A stretch of 64,000 bases of DNA from Crocodylus rhombifer. Lineage: Eukaryota; Chordata; Crocodylia; Crocodylidae. Numbering within the stretch: position 1 is the first letter of the stretch; each line of letters begins with the position of its first letter. The notes beneath the pieces are model-generated. The model saw only the letters and a list, made by a program, of their open reading frames with translations. It was not told the DNA's origin and ran no database searches. Positions 22,373 to 33,906 of this stretch are shown here, piece by piece. The DNA lies in contig JAVSML010020776.1 of assembly GCA_038503035.1 (NCBI GenBank), positions 261,951 through 325,950 on the forward strand. The letters run 5' to 3'. Both the position numbers and the translations under genes were made by a program.

Positions 22373-22977
22373 TTTCAGATCCAGTGGTCTCTTCTAGTTT
22401 ATAAATACAGGAGTTATTTTTAGGTAAAGACATGCTTCTTTAGGTCTGGCAATCCCTGAAAATTGCATAATACACATAGGCTACCTTGCTTAATGGTAGG
22501 ATTCAGATATAGGTAGGTCACTGAGTATCTTGCAGTTTTGCCATTCTGGAAAAGGGTCAGGTGATTAGAGGGTTTTCTGCTCTAGTAAGCAGGAAGAAAG
22601 ATATGTTCCATGTTCGGTCTCTCAAGAAACAGCCAAGAAGATTGAGAGACCCACCCACCACTAGGAAGATGGAGAAACCTGCTGCCTAGCTTAGGCAGGG
22701 ATTTGAAAGTACCCAAAAAGGAAACAAATGTTCCCATCCTTCCAAAAAAAAAAAGTCACCTCTCTGTTATTCCACCCTCCTCCTCCTCAGTTATTGGTTA
22801 CTCTGCTAATTCTGTTTCTTACCACACTTGCGTTTTGCAGCATACATTCCTCATCCCCTGAAAATGAACACGGATACGCACTCCACTTAGCTTGTCTGGC
22901 CTGCAAATCAAAACCAAAGAGTAATGGCAGCATATCACTGATGACTGGAGCTGGATTTGGACCAGGGACCTAGTCAC

Positions 22978-23018
22978 AGACATTAGGGCTGGAAGGGACC
23001 TGGGAAGATCATCGAGTC
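22978..23018 (-). mobile_element. CR1 3'-end stub, interrupted by a second CR1
   Basis: About 40 bp of CR1 3' end ('ttagggctggaagggacctg', then 'ggaagatcatcgagtc') is directly followed by the 3' end of another minus-strand CR1. This reads as an older 3' end struck by a newer copy. Confidence 0.6.
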
Positions 23019-24116
23019 ATAGAATCACTGAGTCAGGAGGGACCTAGACAGATCATCAAGTCCGACCCCCCGCCATGGGCAGGAAGGAGCACTGGGGGTG
23101 GCAGGGGTCAGAAGACCCCAGCCAGGTGCCTATCCAGTCTCCTCTTGAAGAACTCCAGGGAAGATGACAGCACCACCTCTCTGGGAAAGCCTATTCCAGG
23201 CTCTGGCCACCCTTCCCGTGAAGTAGTTCTTCTGAATATCTAACCTAAACCTATCCTCCCTCAGCTTGTGGCCATTGTTCCTGGTGATGCCAAGGGGGGC
23301 CCTGGTGAACAGACGTTCCCTGAGTCCCTGCTGCTGGTGCCCCTGATAAGGTTGTAGGCAGCCACAAGATCCCCCCCTCAGTCTCCCCTTTTGTGGAGAC
23401 TGAAGAGATTCAGGTCCCTCAGCCTCTTCTCATAGGACTGGCCACAGAGGCCCTCAACCACACGAGTGGCCTCCTCTGGATGCTCTCCAGGTTCCCCACA
23501 TCCCTCTTGAAGTGCGGTGCCCAGAACCAGACACAGTACTCCAGCTGCAGCCTGACCAGCACCGCAGAGGGGGAGCAAGACCTCTCTGGACCTGTTCGTG
23601 ATGCCCCTGTTGATGCAGGACAGGGTGTGATTGGCTCTGCCTATTGCTTCATCACACTGGCGACTCATATTCATCCTGGAGTCAGTCCTGACTCCAAGAT
23701 CCCTCTCTGCCTCTGTGCTACCGAGAGGGGCAGCCCCTAACCTATAACCATAATGTTGGTTCCCTCTCCCCAGGTGCAGCACCCTGCACTTGTCCTTGTT
23801 GAACCGCATCCTGTTCAGATCCACCCACTTCTCCAACCTATCCAGGTCTGCCTGGATGCGGTCCCTGCCTGCCAGTGTAGTCACTTTACCCCACAGCTTG
23901 GTGTCATCAGCGAACTTAAACAGGGTGCTCTCCACACCCTCGTCCAGGTCGCTAATGAAGATGTTGAACAGCACTGGCCCCAGGATCGAGCCCTGGGGGA
24001 CTCCGCTGCCCACATCCTCCCAGGTCGACATCGACCCATCCACCACCAAACTCTGGGTGCGCCCCTGGAGCCAGTTTGCCACCTATGTGACCATGCATTC
24101 GTCCATGCTGAATGCT
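23019..24116 (-). mobile_element. CR1 LINE, 5'-truncated, RT C-terminal half
   Basis: The minus strand carries WLQGRTQSLVVDG, then GVPQGSILGPVLFNIFISDL (RT motif B), FADDTKLWG (motif C, catalytic Asp-Asp), thumb and tail. The frame is open for about 234 codons to near 23378 and then shifts. The 5' truncation is near 24116, where it meets a plus-strand CR1 head to head. Confidence 0.9.
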
Positions 24117-24149
24117 GGGAGTCCAGCCCCCCACCCAAAGGGCAGGAAG

Positions 24150-26212
24150 TCAGCTGGGGTCATAGGAGCCTCCAAGCCCAAAGGAAGGTAATCCCAACGA
24201 GGATCAAAGGGAGCAGGAGAGCACACAAGCCTCCGTGGCTCACCAAAAGCATCTGGGAATCTCTCCTTGCTAAAAAGGGGGCTTACACCCAATGGAAAGA
24301 AGGGGTCATCACCAGGGAGGACTATTCTGCAGTTGCTTGGGGATGTAGGGGGGCAGTCAGGAAGGCCAAGGCAGAGATGGAACTGGGGCTAGCTTCCCAG
24401 ATCAAGGACAATAAGAAGTCCTTTTTTAAATACATAGGGGGTAAAAAGAAGGTCCCGGGTAATGTGGGGCCCTTGCAGGACGCGTTGGGAAACTTGGTCG
24501 TCACACCAGACAACAAAGCTAACGTGTTTAACAATTTCTTTGCCTCCGTCTTCCTAAGTAGGGACCAGAACAGCCACCTCCCTGCTGGGCCCCCCTCGGG
24601 CCCCGGGGGAGGCACACCTGGGCCACGGGTTAGCGAGGATTTAGTTAGGGGGCTTCTGGAGGGGCTGGACGTATTCAAGTCAGCCGGCCAGGACGATCTC
24701 CACCCTAGAGTTCTAAAGGACCTGGCTGAGGTCATTGCAAGTCCCCTGGCACTTTACGAGCGCTCGTGGTGCTCTGGTGAGGTACCAGAGGACTGGAAGA
24801 GGGCCAATGTGGTCCCCATCTTCAAAAAAGGCAGGAAGGAGGACCTTGGAAACCATAGGCCGGTTAGTCTTACCTCGATCCTAGGCAAGCTGTTCGAGAA
24901 AATTATGCTGGCACACATCCAGGAGGGGCCAGCAGGGGACTGCATGCTTAGGGGCAACCAACATGGGTTCATCAGTGGCAGGTCCTGTCAGACCAACCTG
25001 GTGGCCTTTTACGATCAGATCACCAGATCATTAGACGCAGGGGTAGCAGTGGACATCGTCTTCCTGGACTTCCGGAAGGCTTTTGACACTGTCTCTCACC
25101 CTGTTCTCATTAAGAAACTGGGGGCTGTGGTGTAGACACCCACACAATCAAATGGGTCGCCAACTGGCTGGAGGGCCGTACCCAGAGGGTGGCAGTGGAT
25201 GGGTCCTTCTCAACCTGGAAGGACGTGGGCAGTGGGGTCCCACAGGGCTCGGTCCTCGGGCCCGCACTGTTCGACATCTTCATCAGCGATTTGGATGAGG
25301 GGGTAAAAAGCACCTGTTCAAATCTGCTGATGACACTAAGATGTGGGGGGACATGGGCACATTGGAAGGATGCAACAGGCTACAATCAGACCTAGACAGG
25401 TTACAAGGGTGGGCGGACGAGAATAGGATGGGTTTCAACACAGACAAGTGCAAGGTGCTGCACCTCGGGAGGAACAACCAGCACCATACCTACAGGTTAG
25501 GGAACTCCCCTCTTGTCAGCACGGAGGCGGAAAGGGATCTGGGGGTCATCATTGACTCCAAGATGAACATGGGCCGGCAGTGTGGAGAGGCAGTCAGGAA
25601 GGCCAACCGCACCTTGTCCTGCATCCACAGATGCATCTCGAGCAGGTCCAAGGAGGTGATCCTCCCCCTCTATGCGGCACTGGTCGGGCTGCAGCTGGAG
25701 TACTGTGTCCAGTTTTGGGCGCCACGCTTCAGGAGGGGTGTGGACAGCATGGAGAGGGTCCAGAGGAGGCCACTCGCATGGTCAGGGGACAGCAGGGCAG
25801 GCCCTATGAGGAGAGGCGACGGGACCTGAACCTGTTCAGCCTCCACAAGAGAAGGCTGAGGGGGGATCTTGTGGCCTGTTATAAACTAGTCAGGGGGGAT
25901 CAGCAGGCATTGGGGGAGTCCCTGTTCCCCCGAGCACCACCAGGAGTGACCAGGAATAACAGTCACAAGCTGGCAGAGGGAAGGTTTAGGCTAGATATCA
26001 GGAGGCGCGACTTCACAGTCAGGGCAGCTAGGGTCTGGGACCAGCTTCCAAGAGGAGTGGTGTAGGCTCCTACCCTGGGGGTGTTTAAGAGGAGGTTAGA
26101 TGAACGTCTTGCTGGGGTCATTTGACCCCAGTACTCTTTCCTGCCATGGCAGGGGGTCGGACTAGATGATCTGCTCAGGTCCTTTCCAACCCTAGAAACT
26201 ATGAAACTATGA
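24150..26212 (+). mobile_element. CR1 LINE, 5'-truncated, with frameshifts
   Basis: The plus strand encodes the post-endonuclease linker (IKGSRRAHKPPWLTKSIWES), RT fingers (FKKGRKEDLGNHRPVSLTSI), motif A (LDFRKAFDTV), motif B and the C-terminal tail. Comparison with the intact copy at 61.1-63.4 kb shows frameshifts near 25125 (after KKLG) and near 25310 (before FADD), and another near 25770. The 3' end is near 26212, in repeats of 'aaactatg'. The protein is broken. Confidence 0.92.
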
Positions 26213-26213
26213 T

Positions 26214-26320
26214 CCCAGCAAGATAAGCATCCAATTTGCACTTGAAGGTGTTCAATGTAGGTGCTTGAACCACCTCCGATAGCAGGCTGTTCCAGACCTA
26301 ATCAATCTCTGTGCCTTAAC
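26214..26320 (-). mobile_element. CR1 3'-region fragment
   Basis: 'gcatccaatttgcacttgaa', then 'ggtgttcaatgtaggtgct' and 'caggctgttccagacc', match the CR1 untranslated and pol-tail region in minus orientation. It touches the end of the plus-strand CR1, so that element probably inserted at the edge of, or into, this one. Confidence 0.55.
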
Positions 26321-27389
26321 TAGGTTACTCATTAATGAGTTCATTTATACCGGTCTTTGTTTTTACTGCATTTAGTAAGGAAGTGACTAACAATTGGTCT
26401 TGGAGAACACAATGACTCGTTTCTAGAAAATACTTAGTTCTTTCCCAGTTTGTATAACTGGATTGTTGCTTTAAAGATAGGGAGGTTGATGGTTAACCAG
26501 TGGAACTGTCAGCTCGCGCCATGAACGACAAACCAACGACAACAGGAGAAAACTACCTGACAAAAAAAATATCCCATGAATTTCCAGTATGTGGTGAATG
26601 CCTTCAGGTCCCCTTGATAGAGTGGCACACTATGCAAATGTGTGCACAGTAGTTTTTGTTAAACGTTTGGCCTACTGGGTACTCTTTAATGCCTCAAGGC
26701 TGGTGTAAAATAGTCTGGAGGGGGCACGTTTCCTCTGGGAAAAACCGAACACATACTTATGATTTCTCCTGGTAGAAATGACCCTCGTGTACATAGCCTA
26801 GGTGCGCACTAGCTGTCCTGCTGTGAGTCACATTCCCACTGGTCTTGCCACCATGGCTTAGCCTCATTCATGTAACAGTTACACCTTGGATCTGCCACAG
26901 CCACCTGTGTCAGGTCACTCACTCATGGGGTTCCTTCCTGGTATGCTGCTTTCCCTGCATCTGCTTTCGCCTCAGAAAAGAGGAAGTAAGAGCCCAGGAA
27001 ATTCAGCTGCGATTGCATTCGGTTTTTACTAGTGAAGATTTGTATATTACTTGCATGTTTTGTATTTCCTCCTTCCTGTACTTTAACCTTCTTGAGATTG
27101 CAAAAGTTGAATTATTCTGAGACCATCGCTGCCAGGTTAGTTGCTGCTTCGTTAGGAGAATTTCCATTTTCTTCCTTGGGTCATTACCAAGACAGAGTAG
27201 TGTGGTACAGCTGCATTTTTTTTTTAAAAAAGCTATAGGTTATACTGAGGGCTGGTAAACTATGGACCTGGCTGCTGCTTGTATTTAGACCGCTACAAAC
27301 TTCCTTCTTTGCAGAGCGCTTTTTAGCTAGAAGCTTGACAGGAAATATAATGCAAATAATATGTGCGTGTTGTCTCTCTATCTCCCTAG

Positions 27390-28315
27390 ATTGCAAAGTG
27401 CCCACCGTGCCATGCTGGTACTAAGAGGAAGCATCTATCCCAAATGGTCTTCTGGTCGTAATGCCACAGGCAGTGGAGGCATCATGTTCGAGCTGGCTAC
27501 AGGGCCAGCAGGAAAGGATATTGGATTTTCTTTTCAGGTGGAAACAAAGCAAAGTGCAGGGTCACTTAAGTACCCTGGGTCACCACCTCTGGATCGCCTG
27601 TGGTGCTTTGTAGCCTTGTCCACTCTTAAAAACTCAACGGTCCTGAGAAATCTCTCTTCTCCCTTCTCTACTGGCAGGAAAGGATAGAAGCAGCCTTGTC
27701 CTCAATTACAACAAAAGGGGGGTTTCATTTCATATTTGTTCTACATCACCTTACTCTTCTGTAGTTTCCACTTGAGGTTTGGTGCCTTGAATGTTGTTCT
27801 TGGCAACTGCCTCCTCCCAGGTGCTATCAGATCCTGGAAAATCTTCAGCAGTAGTACCCGCACCGAGGAGACAGAGTTGGGCACATGTGCCACCCCATGG
27901 CTCCATGCCAGAACAGGTATTCATAGAAAAGATGATTCACTTTCCTTTGGTGCCTGACACACCACTACCTGTTTGTATAACACCTCAGTGGCTGTGCAGA
28001 TGGATGGATGGACTTACTCATGGCTTCCTGCCTCTGCTCCAAAGCCTCTATCATGTGGTTGTGTAAACACTGCTTCTTGGGCACTCGCATCCTTCTGTTG
28101 GTTCTGTACAGTCTGATGCTTGGAGTTTCAGATGGAGAGAATGCAACAACTATTCCCCTTCTGTCCAGCGAGCTGATTTTAATCTTGGCAAAAGAGACGT
28201 TTTGCCATTTTCACTCTCTGGGAGCTGTTGCATCCATTTCAACTAACCTTAATGGTACCAGTTTTAAAATGTTAGTGGATATTATAAAATCAATAAAGCT
28301 AGTTTTTCCATCCGC
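27390..28315 (+). CDS. RTEL1: RTEL1 terminal exon of the long (C4C4) isoform, with 3' UTR
   Basis: The acceptor TCTCCCTAG at 27389 opens a frame reading KCPPCHAGTKRKHLSQMVFW, then Ser and TAA at 27459-27461. Human long-form RTEL1 ends MCPACHTASRKQSVMQVFW plus four residues. The last C-x2-C zinc pair and the QxVFW end are intact. About 830 bp of apparent 3' UTR follows, with AATAAA at 28292-28297. This exon is preserved although the preceding C4C4 exon looks damaged and CR1 elements have expanded the intron to 7.5 kb. Confidence 0.8.
28292..28297 (+). promoter_or_regulatory. Poly(A) signal AATAAA, likely RTEL1 3' end
   Basis: The canonical hexamer sits in the region after the RTEL1 terminal exon, followed by GT/T-rich sequence at 28300-28345. 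Cleavage is probably near 28310-28320. Confidence 0.5.
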
Positions 28316-31300
28316 ATTGTGGCATACATGTTTGTCTAGTGATGTTTAGAGGAACTGGGTATCAGAGCCCAAGTGGCATTCATTGAAGTAAATGGAGCTT
28401 GCACTACAATATAGGTGTGAATATTCTAGTATTTTTGCACTGCCTCTTTCACCTTTTTATCACTCTACTTTTCTTCTCTGTGGCTTATTATTTTTGCAGT
28501 GTGATAGTTGAGGTATTTTTATAACACAATTCTTATTTTTAAGCCCTTAACACTTTCTGAGATTGGGAAAAAATTCTTTCTGGTAATTTAGCATTTTTTC
28601 CCCTCAGCCTAAAGATGGATTTGGGTTAGAAGTCAATAAAATTCCACTGGTTTATATTTGCAATAGTAAAGACATAAAAAGGTGATGTTGTGACAAACTT
28701 GATAAGCTTTGTTCCTTATTTGGGTAAGACAAACTAACCATTTTTTTAAACTCACCCTTAGCAGGGCATGATCTTCCATAAGGAAAGTGCATTTCCTAAA
28801 TTAGAAGAAATTTTGGTTAGAAACAACATAGTCGTGACTGTGTGATACTCTAAAAGTCGTGCATTAAAAAGTAAAATAACAAGCAGGTATGTGTGCTTAA
28901 AGCGGGGTTCATACCTGTTAGCTGTGATTTTTTTTTTTTTTCTTCCTATGTTCAGAACATTTACAGAATGAAAAATACAGTGCCTTTAAATGGCAAGGAT
29001 GCAGAAACCTTCCTTTACTTGATGATTGAATAATCAGAAGTCATGGTTAGACTAATGAGAATCGAAATGGATCTGAGGTAGAGGGGATTCTCTCATCTTG
29101 TGCTAGAGGAGATTCTCTTGTGCTCATGCTTCAGGCACCCATTATACCCAGATGTATTTTACTGTAAGTACACATTTGACTAGGTGTGCTTTTCTGTTCC
29201 CTTCGGCTATTTTTTGGAGCACCTATGCAGATGATGCAGATTGTTTTTTCCCCTTTGCATTTTGGGAAGTGCTGTCTGAACCTTTTATCCAGCCAGATTC
29301 CAATTTGTATTTTTCTCTGATTTTTTTTTTTAACCTTCTCTGTTTTATCAGCCAATCAAACCTTATTGATCTGAGACAGTACATCTGTGCCATGTTTTCA
29401 TGTGCTGCTAACGCTAAATTAGTTATTGGAAACACCAGCAAGGACAAATAATGAATGCAAAAGGACCTAAGGTTTAAAAACATGGATGGGAAATAACAAA
29501 ACACAATTCCAACCTGGAAGCTTATATACTTGTAGGGAAAATAAGTGGTGGTACTTTTTGAAAAGGTAATGTTGAGAGAAGCTGGTAGAAGCTAGTGCCC
29601 TGATCCCCAACCAGGGGCTAGGTGAGTTTATCACAAGACAAACCCAGAGATTTCAAAAAGAAATCCATAGAGTTTGAACCATTCTGATCTGTTTGGGGTC
29701 ATTCTGATTTTTTTTTTTTTTTTTGGGCAATAGAAGAATTGCATAAAAAGATTGAGACCCACTGAGCTAGTGAATAAACTGTCTTGAGAGTTTTGTAGTA
29801 AGTTATGATACCACAAAGATGCAATCTGAATATTAATGGGAGACACCAGTGAAACAGCTTAATAGTGAATATGAGTAAGTATGGAGCAAACTTTCCCAGA
29901 AAGGTGACAATGCACACACAGTGATATCTCTTTAATTGAGGAAATGTTCTTTATCTTGAATCCACATGACACTAGTCTTGCCTAATTAGGAAAATATTTT
30001 TCCTAATCACTAGACCCTCTTTATGCCTTTATAATAAGTATATCAATAATCATGGTTTTGTAGAGCTAAAAAGATGATGTTTTCAGTGAAAAGTAGCTCA
30101 GCCTAACACCAAAATATTTTGCACTGTCTTAGCATCTTTGGAATGGGTCTGAGGTCAATATACCAGCCTTGCAGATACCCCTGTATGTTCAGATCCAGCA
30201 ACTGGTTTTGGAATCTAACTTCACATCAAAATCATCTGACTCTTAACTTGTGCTGTATGAAGTTTCTTTATTCAAAAAAATAAAATAAAACCTTAACTTG
30301 CTCTTTTCACCACTAGAGGGAAGCTGCAGCACAGGCTGGGTACACGGTTTTTGCTAGAGATTCCTTTTCCACAAGGTCAGGTAGTTGAGATCTCCTTTGA
30401 AATGATAGATGTAGCATTTGTTTAATGCAGCTTTACTGGCCTGAAATTGAGGACATTTTGGTGTCTTATTTTTGCTGATGAGATTTCTTGTGGGTGGAAA
30501 TTACTATGAAAGTTAACAGCAATAAAAAATTGCTTGATACTCTTCAGTGGAAAATGAGCACCTTGCCGCTTCCAAGTCCAGCCCTCAAAACTTTAACCCC
30601 CAAGTGAGAATATTCTCATTGTGCATTCTGCTGGATGGATATCTTTGGGGAAGGCAGGGGACAGACCCCAGGTCTTCCAACATTTGGAGACCCTGGAGTA
30701 TATCACCCTTCTGGACAGGCAAACCAGTTTGATATTCACCAGAGTTGCTGGGGAAGGGGATGGCTTGAGGGACTTGACTCTGAGAGGCCAAATGACTACC
30801 TCAGGCTATCAGTAAGACATAGATAAAGATGTGTCAGACCAACTCCCCAGTGCCCGCTAGAGTCTCAGGTGTGTTCATTGCTTTGCTTTTCTGCAGCAAG
30901 GACATCACTTTGCACAACTGCCTGCTGTGCTACCACATTTGAGGGACTTGGTGCAAAGTTTCTAAGTCAGCAGGATCTGCGTCTTAACTAATTTCAACTG
31001 TCTGGTGGATTCTGCTGATAGATGGGTATTCTAGCTAGGCTGGGAATTAACGCACAGTTCTTGTGAATCCATTTCCCCCTAAAAATGACCTCTGGTTGTC
31101 AAAAAACTTGAACTCGTGACATAGCACAATGACCTACCCTTCTGTCACACCTCAAAGCTTCTTCCTAATATATTTTTGCTACCATAAGGCACTTGGATTA
31201 GATTTTGGATGAACATAGTGGAAAATAAAATAATAATATTCACATATGGGTTTGAGATGCAACGCTACTTTGCATGTGATTTTTGAGAGTGGGCGGAAAG

Positions 31301-32984
31301 GAAATAGTGGTAACAACCACTGGGAATACAGCAGCTCTAGAGCATCTTGATAGCAGTTAACCCAACAGTCAACACTGGTGAAAAATATTTGCAAGGCATG
31401 GGTCCATATAAAATGTCAGTCGTTTGGTTGTTGAACAGTCCATTTAGTGCTATCTCAACCTCTGGCAATACAGACCCTTAAGCAAACTGGTCTGTAGAGA
31501 GAACATAGACTGATTACAAGGAGGATGTTGCAGTGCATACGTGGAGATGTCTTTGTAATCTCCACTTGACTCTCCTTCATTTCCCTGAAGCTTTGCCTTT
31601 TCCTACAAGGGTTTGCTGTGGGTGACTTGCTCCAACTGTGACCAAGGCCAGAAGTGAGTGATACAGTGGTCACTTTCTGGGGATTGTTGGATAATGCTGT
31701 GAGCTTTAGTGGCTTTGAGTCATCCTGAGGATGTTGGAGTTTTTGCCCTTTAGCAAATACTGCAGAGAAGCAGAGTGATATGCCAAATCTTCATCCCCCT
31801 GCCAGGGAGAGGTGGTCTGGGTGGAGCAGCTTTTGCCCAAGCTATGCCTCTCACAGAGGCAGGATTCTGCTTGTTGTGGGGATCAGTGGGCACTTTAATG
31901 AACTCCATTCATCAAAACGAAAATGACTGATGATCTTTTGTCAGAGTAGGAGCCCTATTCTAAATGGCACACCTACCTGGCTTTGGTCATCTGCATACCT
32001 GATCTGTTTAAACAGCTGCTCATTCCCTTAAATCAATAAGGAATGATTATCCAGCCCATGTTTCTTCCCCCTCTGAAAAGAACAGCAGGCAGAATTGAGA
32101 ACAAAATGAATGTCTCCCAAATGCTCCTCCCTGGCTCCTCTATTTCACTCCCCTCAGAGGTTTGCAAAACTCTACACGTGATTTGATCTCTTGCAATTTC
32201 TTGGAAATGCCCAGCTGGGTCAGTGAGTGGGGAGATAACAGTAATAAATGAGTGTGAAAATCAACATGTCAATGGAAAAGAAACCAACTGACTATCGGAA
32301 GGTAACTGCATGTCATAGTTACACTGACGCTGCCAGGCAGCGCTCAGTAGGCAGCTTCCAGAATCCCAGTCACTCTTGCTGAGAGGGGGTGCACATCACT
32401 GTGTCCCACTGCAGCTCTCAGAACAAGGTTAATAAACTGAAAGGCTTGGGACCGGTGCTGGCCTCTCAATGTCGCCCACTTCAAACATGTCCCACAAGGC
32501 CCAGGGGGAAGTACCCCAAGGACAAGGCATTAAGCAGTGTCCACATGTTCGCAGTGTCTTCTTCAGGCCTCTACTTCCTTTGGGAAATGCCTGATGTTAT
32601 CAACTGGTTCCCCTTTCCTATTTATATTCCATGAGTTCAAATTGAGGAAGGTAATTCCCACAGCCCCTGCTCTCAGTGCCAGCATCTAATTGAGGCTACA
32701 AATTAACCAGGTTGTTCTTAGCCAGTGGCACTTCCTAAGAATAACAACAATAAAGTTTTAAGCCATTTCTATGGAAAGTGTACATCGGTCTGCTCTTTGC
32801 CATGCCAGAATGTTGAACCGGCATGGCTAGAGCATGCCAACACTGATTCAGCTATACCAGCATCTTTCCTGTGACAGAGGCCACAGAAGGAAAGCCACAG
32901 CTAAGAAGCAATGAGCTCAGACAGAGAAGTAGTATCTCCCAAGCTACAAGATTTAGTGCCTGGTTTCTGTCTTGATCCAGAAAG
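28316..32984. other. RTEL1-TNFRSF6B intergenic region, first part
   Basis: No coding exon is recognised. Apart from the repeat at 29636-29768 it is AT-rich unique-looking sequence with homopolymer T runs at 28928-28941 and 29709-29725. Confidence 0.45.
29636..29768 (+). repeat. Repeat ending in 'gagacccactg', shared with 33733-33906
   Basis: It begins with 'aaacccagagatttcaaa' and ends 'aagattgagacccactg'. The segment at 33733-33906 begins and ends the same way. The right end resembles the hAT terminus GGTTGAGAACCACTG. No matching left inverted end was found in either copy. Confidence 0.5.
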
Positions 32985-33039
32985 GGTTTTGTATCTTTGA
33001 GAAAATCATCAAGGCTCACATTTGTGAGAGCCCGGCAGG
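32985..33039 (+). mobile_element. CR1 pol fragment, left arm of the gap
   Basis: The plus strand reads FEKIIKAHICESPA, parallel to FEKIMLAHIQEGPAG of the CR1 copy at 24.9 kb. It is cut by the N run. Confidence 0.65.
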
Positions 33040-33439
33040 NNNNNNNNNNNNNNNNNNNNNNNNNNNNNNNNNNNNNNNNNNNNNNNNNNNNNNNNNNNNN
33101 NNNNNNNNNNNNNNNNNNNNNNNNNNNNNNNNNNNNNNNNNNNNNNNNNNNNNNNNNNNNNNNNNNNNNNNNNNNNNNNNNNNNNNNNNNNNNNNNNNNN
33201 NNNNNNNNNNNNNNNNNNNNNNNNNNNNNNNNNNNNNNNNNNNNNNNNNNNNNNNNNNNNNNNNNNNNNNNNNNNNNNNNNNNNNNNNNNNNNNNNNNNN
33301 NNNNNNNNNNNNNNNNNNNNNNNNNNNNNNNNNNNNNNNNNNNNNNNNNNNNNNNNNNNNNNNNNNNNNNNNNNNNNNNNNNNNNNNNNNNNNNNNNNNN
33401 NNNNNNNNNNNNNNNNNNNNNNNNNNNNNNNNNNNNNNN
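33040..33439. other. Assembly gap, 400 N
   Basis: Exactly 400 consecutive N. CR1 pol sequence lies on the left and a CR1 3' end on the right, so the missing sequence is probably the body of one CR1. Any reading frame crossing it is meaningless. Confidence 0.95.
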
Positions 33440-33487
33440 TATTGAGGTCCCTTCCGACCCTAGCATCTATGAATCTATGAATCTATT
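33440..33487 (+). mobile_element. CR1 3' end, right arm of the gap
   Basis: 'gaggtcccttccgaccctag' followed by two 'atctatga' units is the CR1 3' end with its terminal octamer repeats, in plus orientation. Confidence 0.8.
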
Positions 33488-33732
33488 GTATCCTTTATGA
33501 CTACTGGATTTTACCTTTGATCCTGTCTTATGGAGCTCTGTCTTTTCCTGTGGAAATGAGCAATCCCTTTTGACACATTCGGGGGCTGTAAGAACATGGT
33601 CCAAAGAGATTTGCCTTTCAGGAGCAGCATGTGGAGTTGGAGGTCGGGCAGTCTGTATTTCCATTGAAAACATTATCCTTGCAAGGGTGCACAGTGTTAG
33701 AGCACTGTTAGTTGTACAACCACAATTCACAA

Positions 33733-33906
33733 TGTAAACCCAGAGATTTCAAATAGGGATCGACAGTGTTAAAGCCATTCTGCACTGCTGTGGTCTTTTT
33801 GAGTTCTTAATTGCTCTGGTGTTTTTTTTGTAGTCAAAATGTAAGTAAGAGCTGAAAGCTGGCATTTTCTGAGGGGGACCATGAGTCTAACGAGGTTGAG
33901 AACCAC
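33733..33906 (+). repeat. Repeat with hAT-like right end
   Basis: Ends 'gaggttgagaaccactg' followed by the octamer CTCTAGCT. Shares its left block with 29636-29768. A left inverted terminus was not found, so it may be truncated on the left. Confidence 0.5.

Noticed and set aside
22849..22970. Possible exon with CLAC after TTTTGCAG
   Set aside because: Considered as the missing C4C4 exon, but it has a single C-x2-C and none of the following cysteines or the CW phrase.
23753..25135. 460-codon plus-strand open frame
   Set aside because: Its first part is the antisense of a minus-strand CR1 and its second part is the sense of a plus-strand CR1; it is a fusion by position only.
32852..33500. Open frames of 157-204 codons
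   Set aside because: They exist only because N codons are read as open across the gap.
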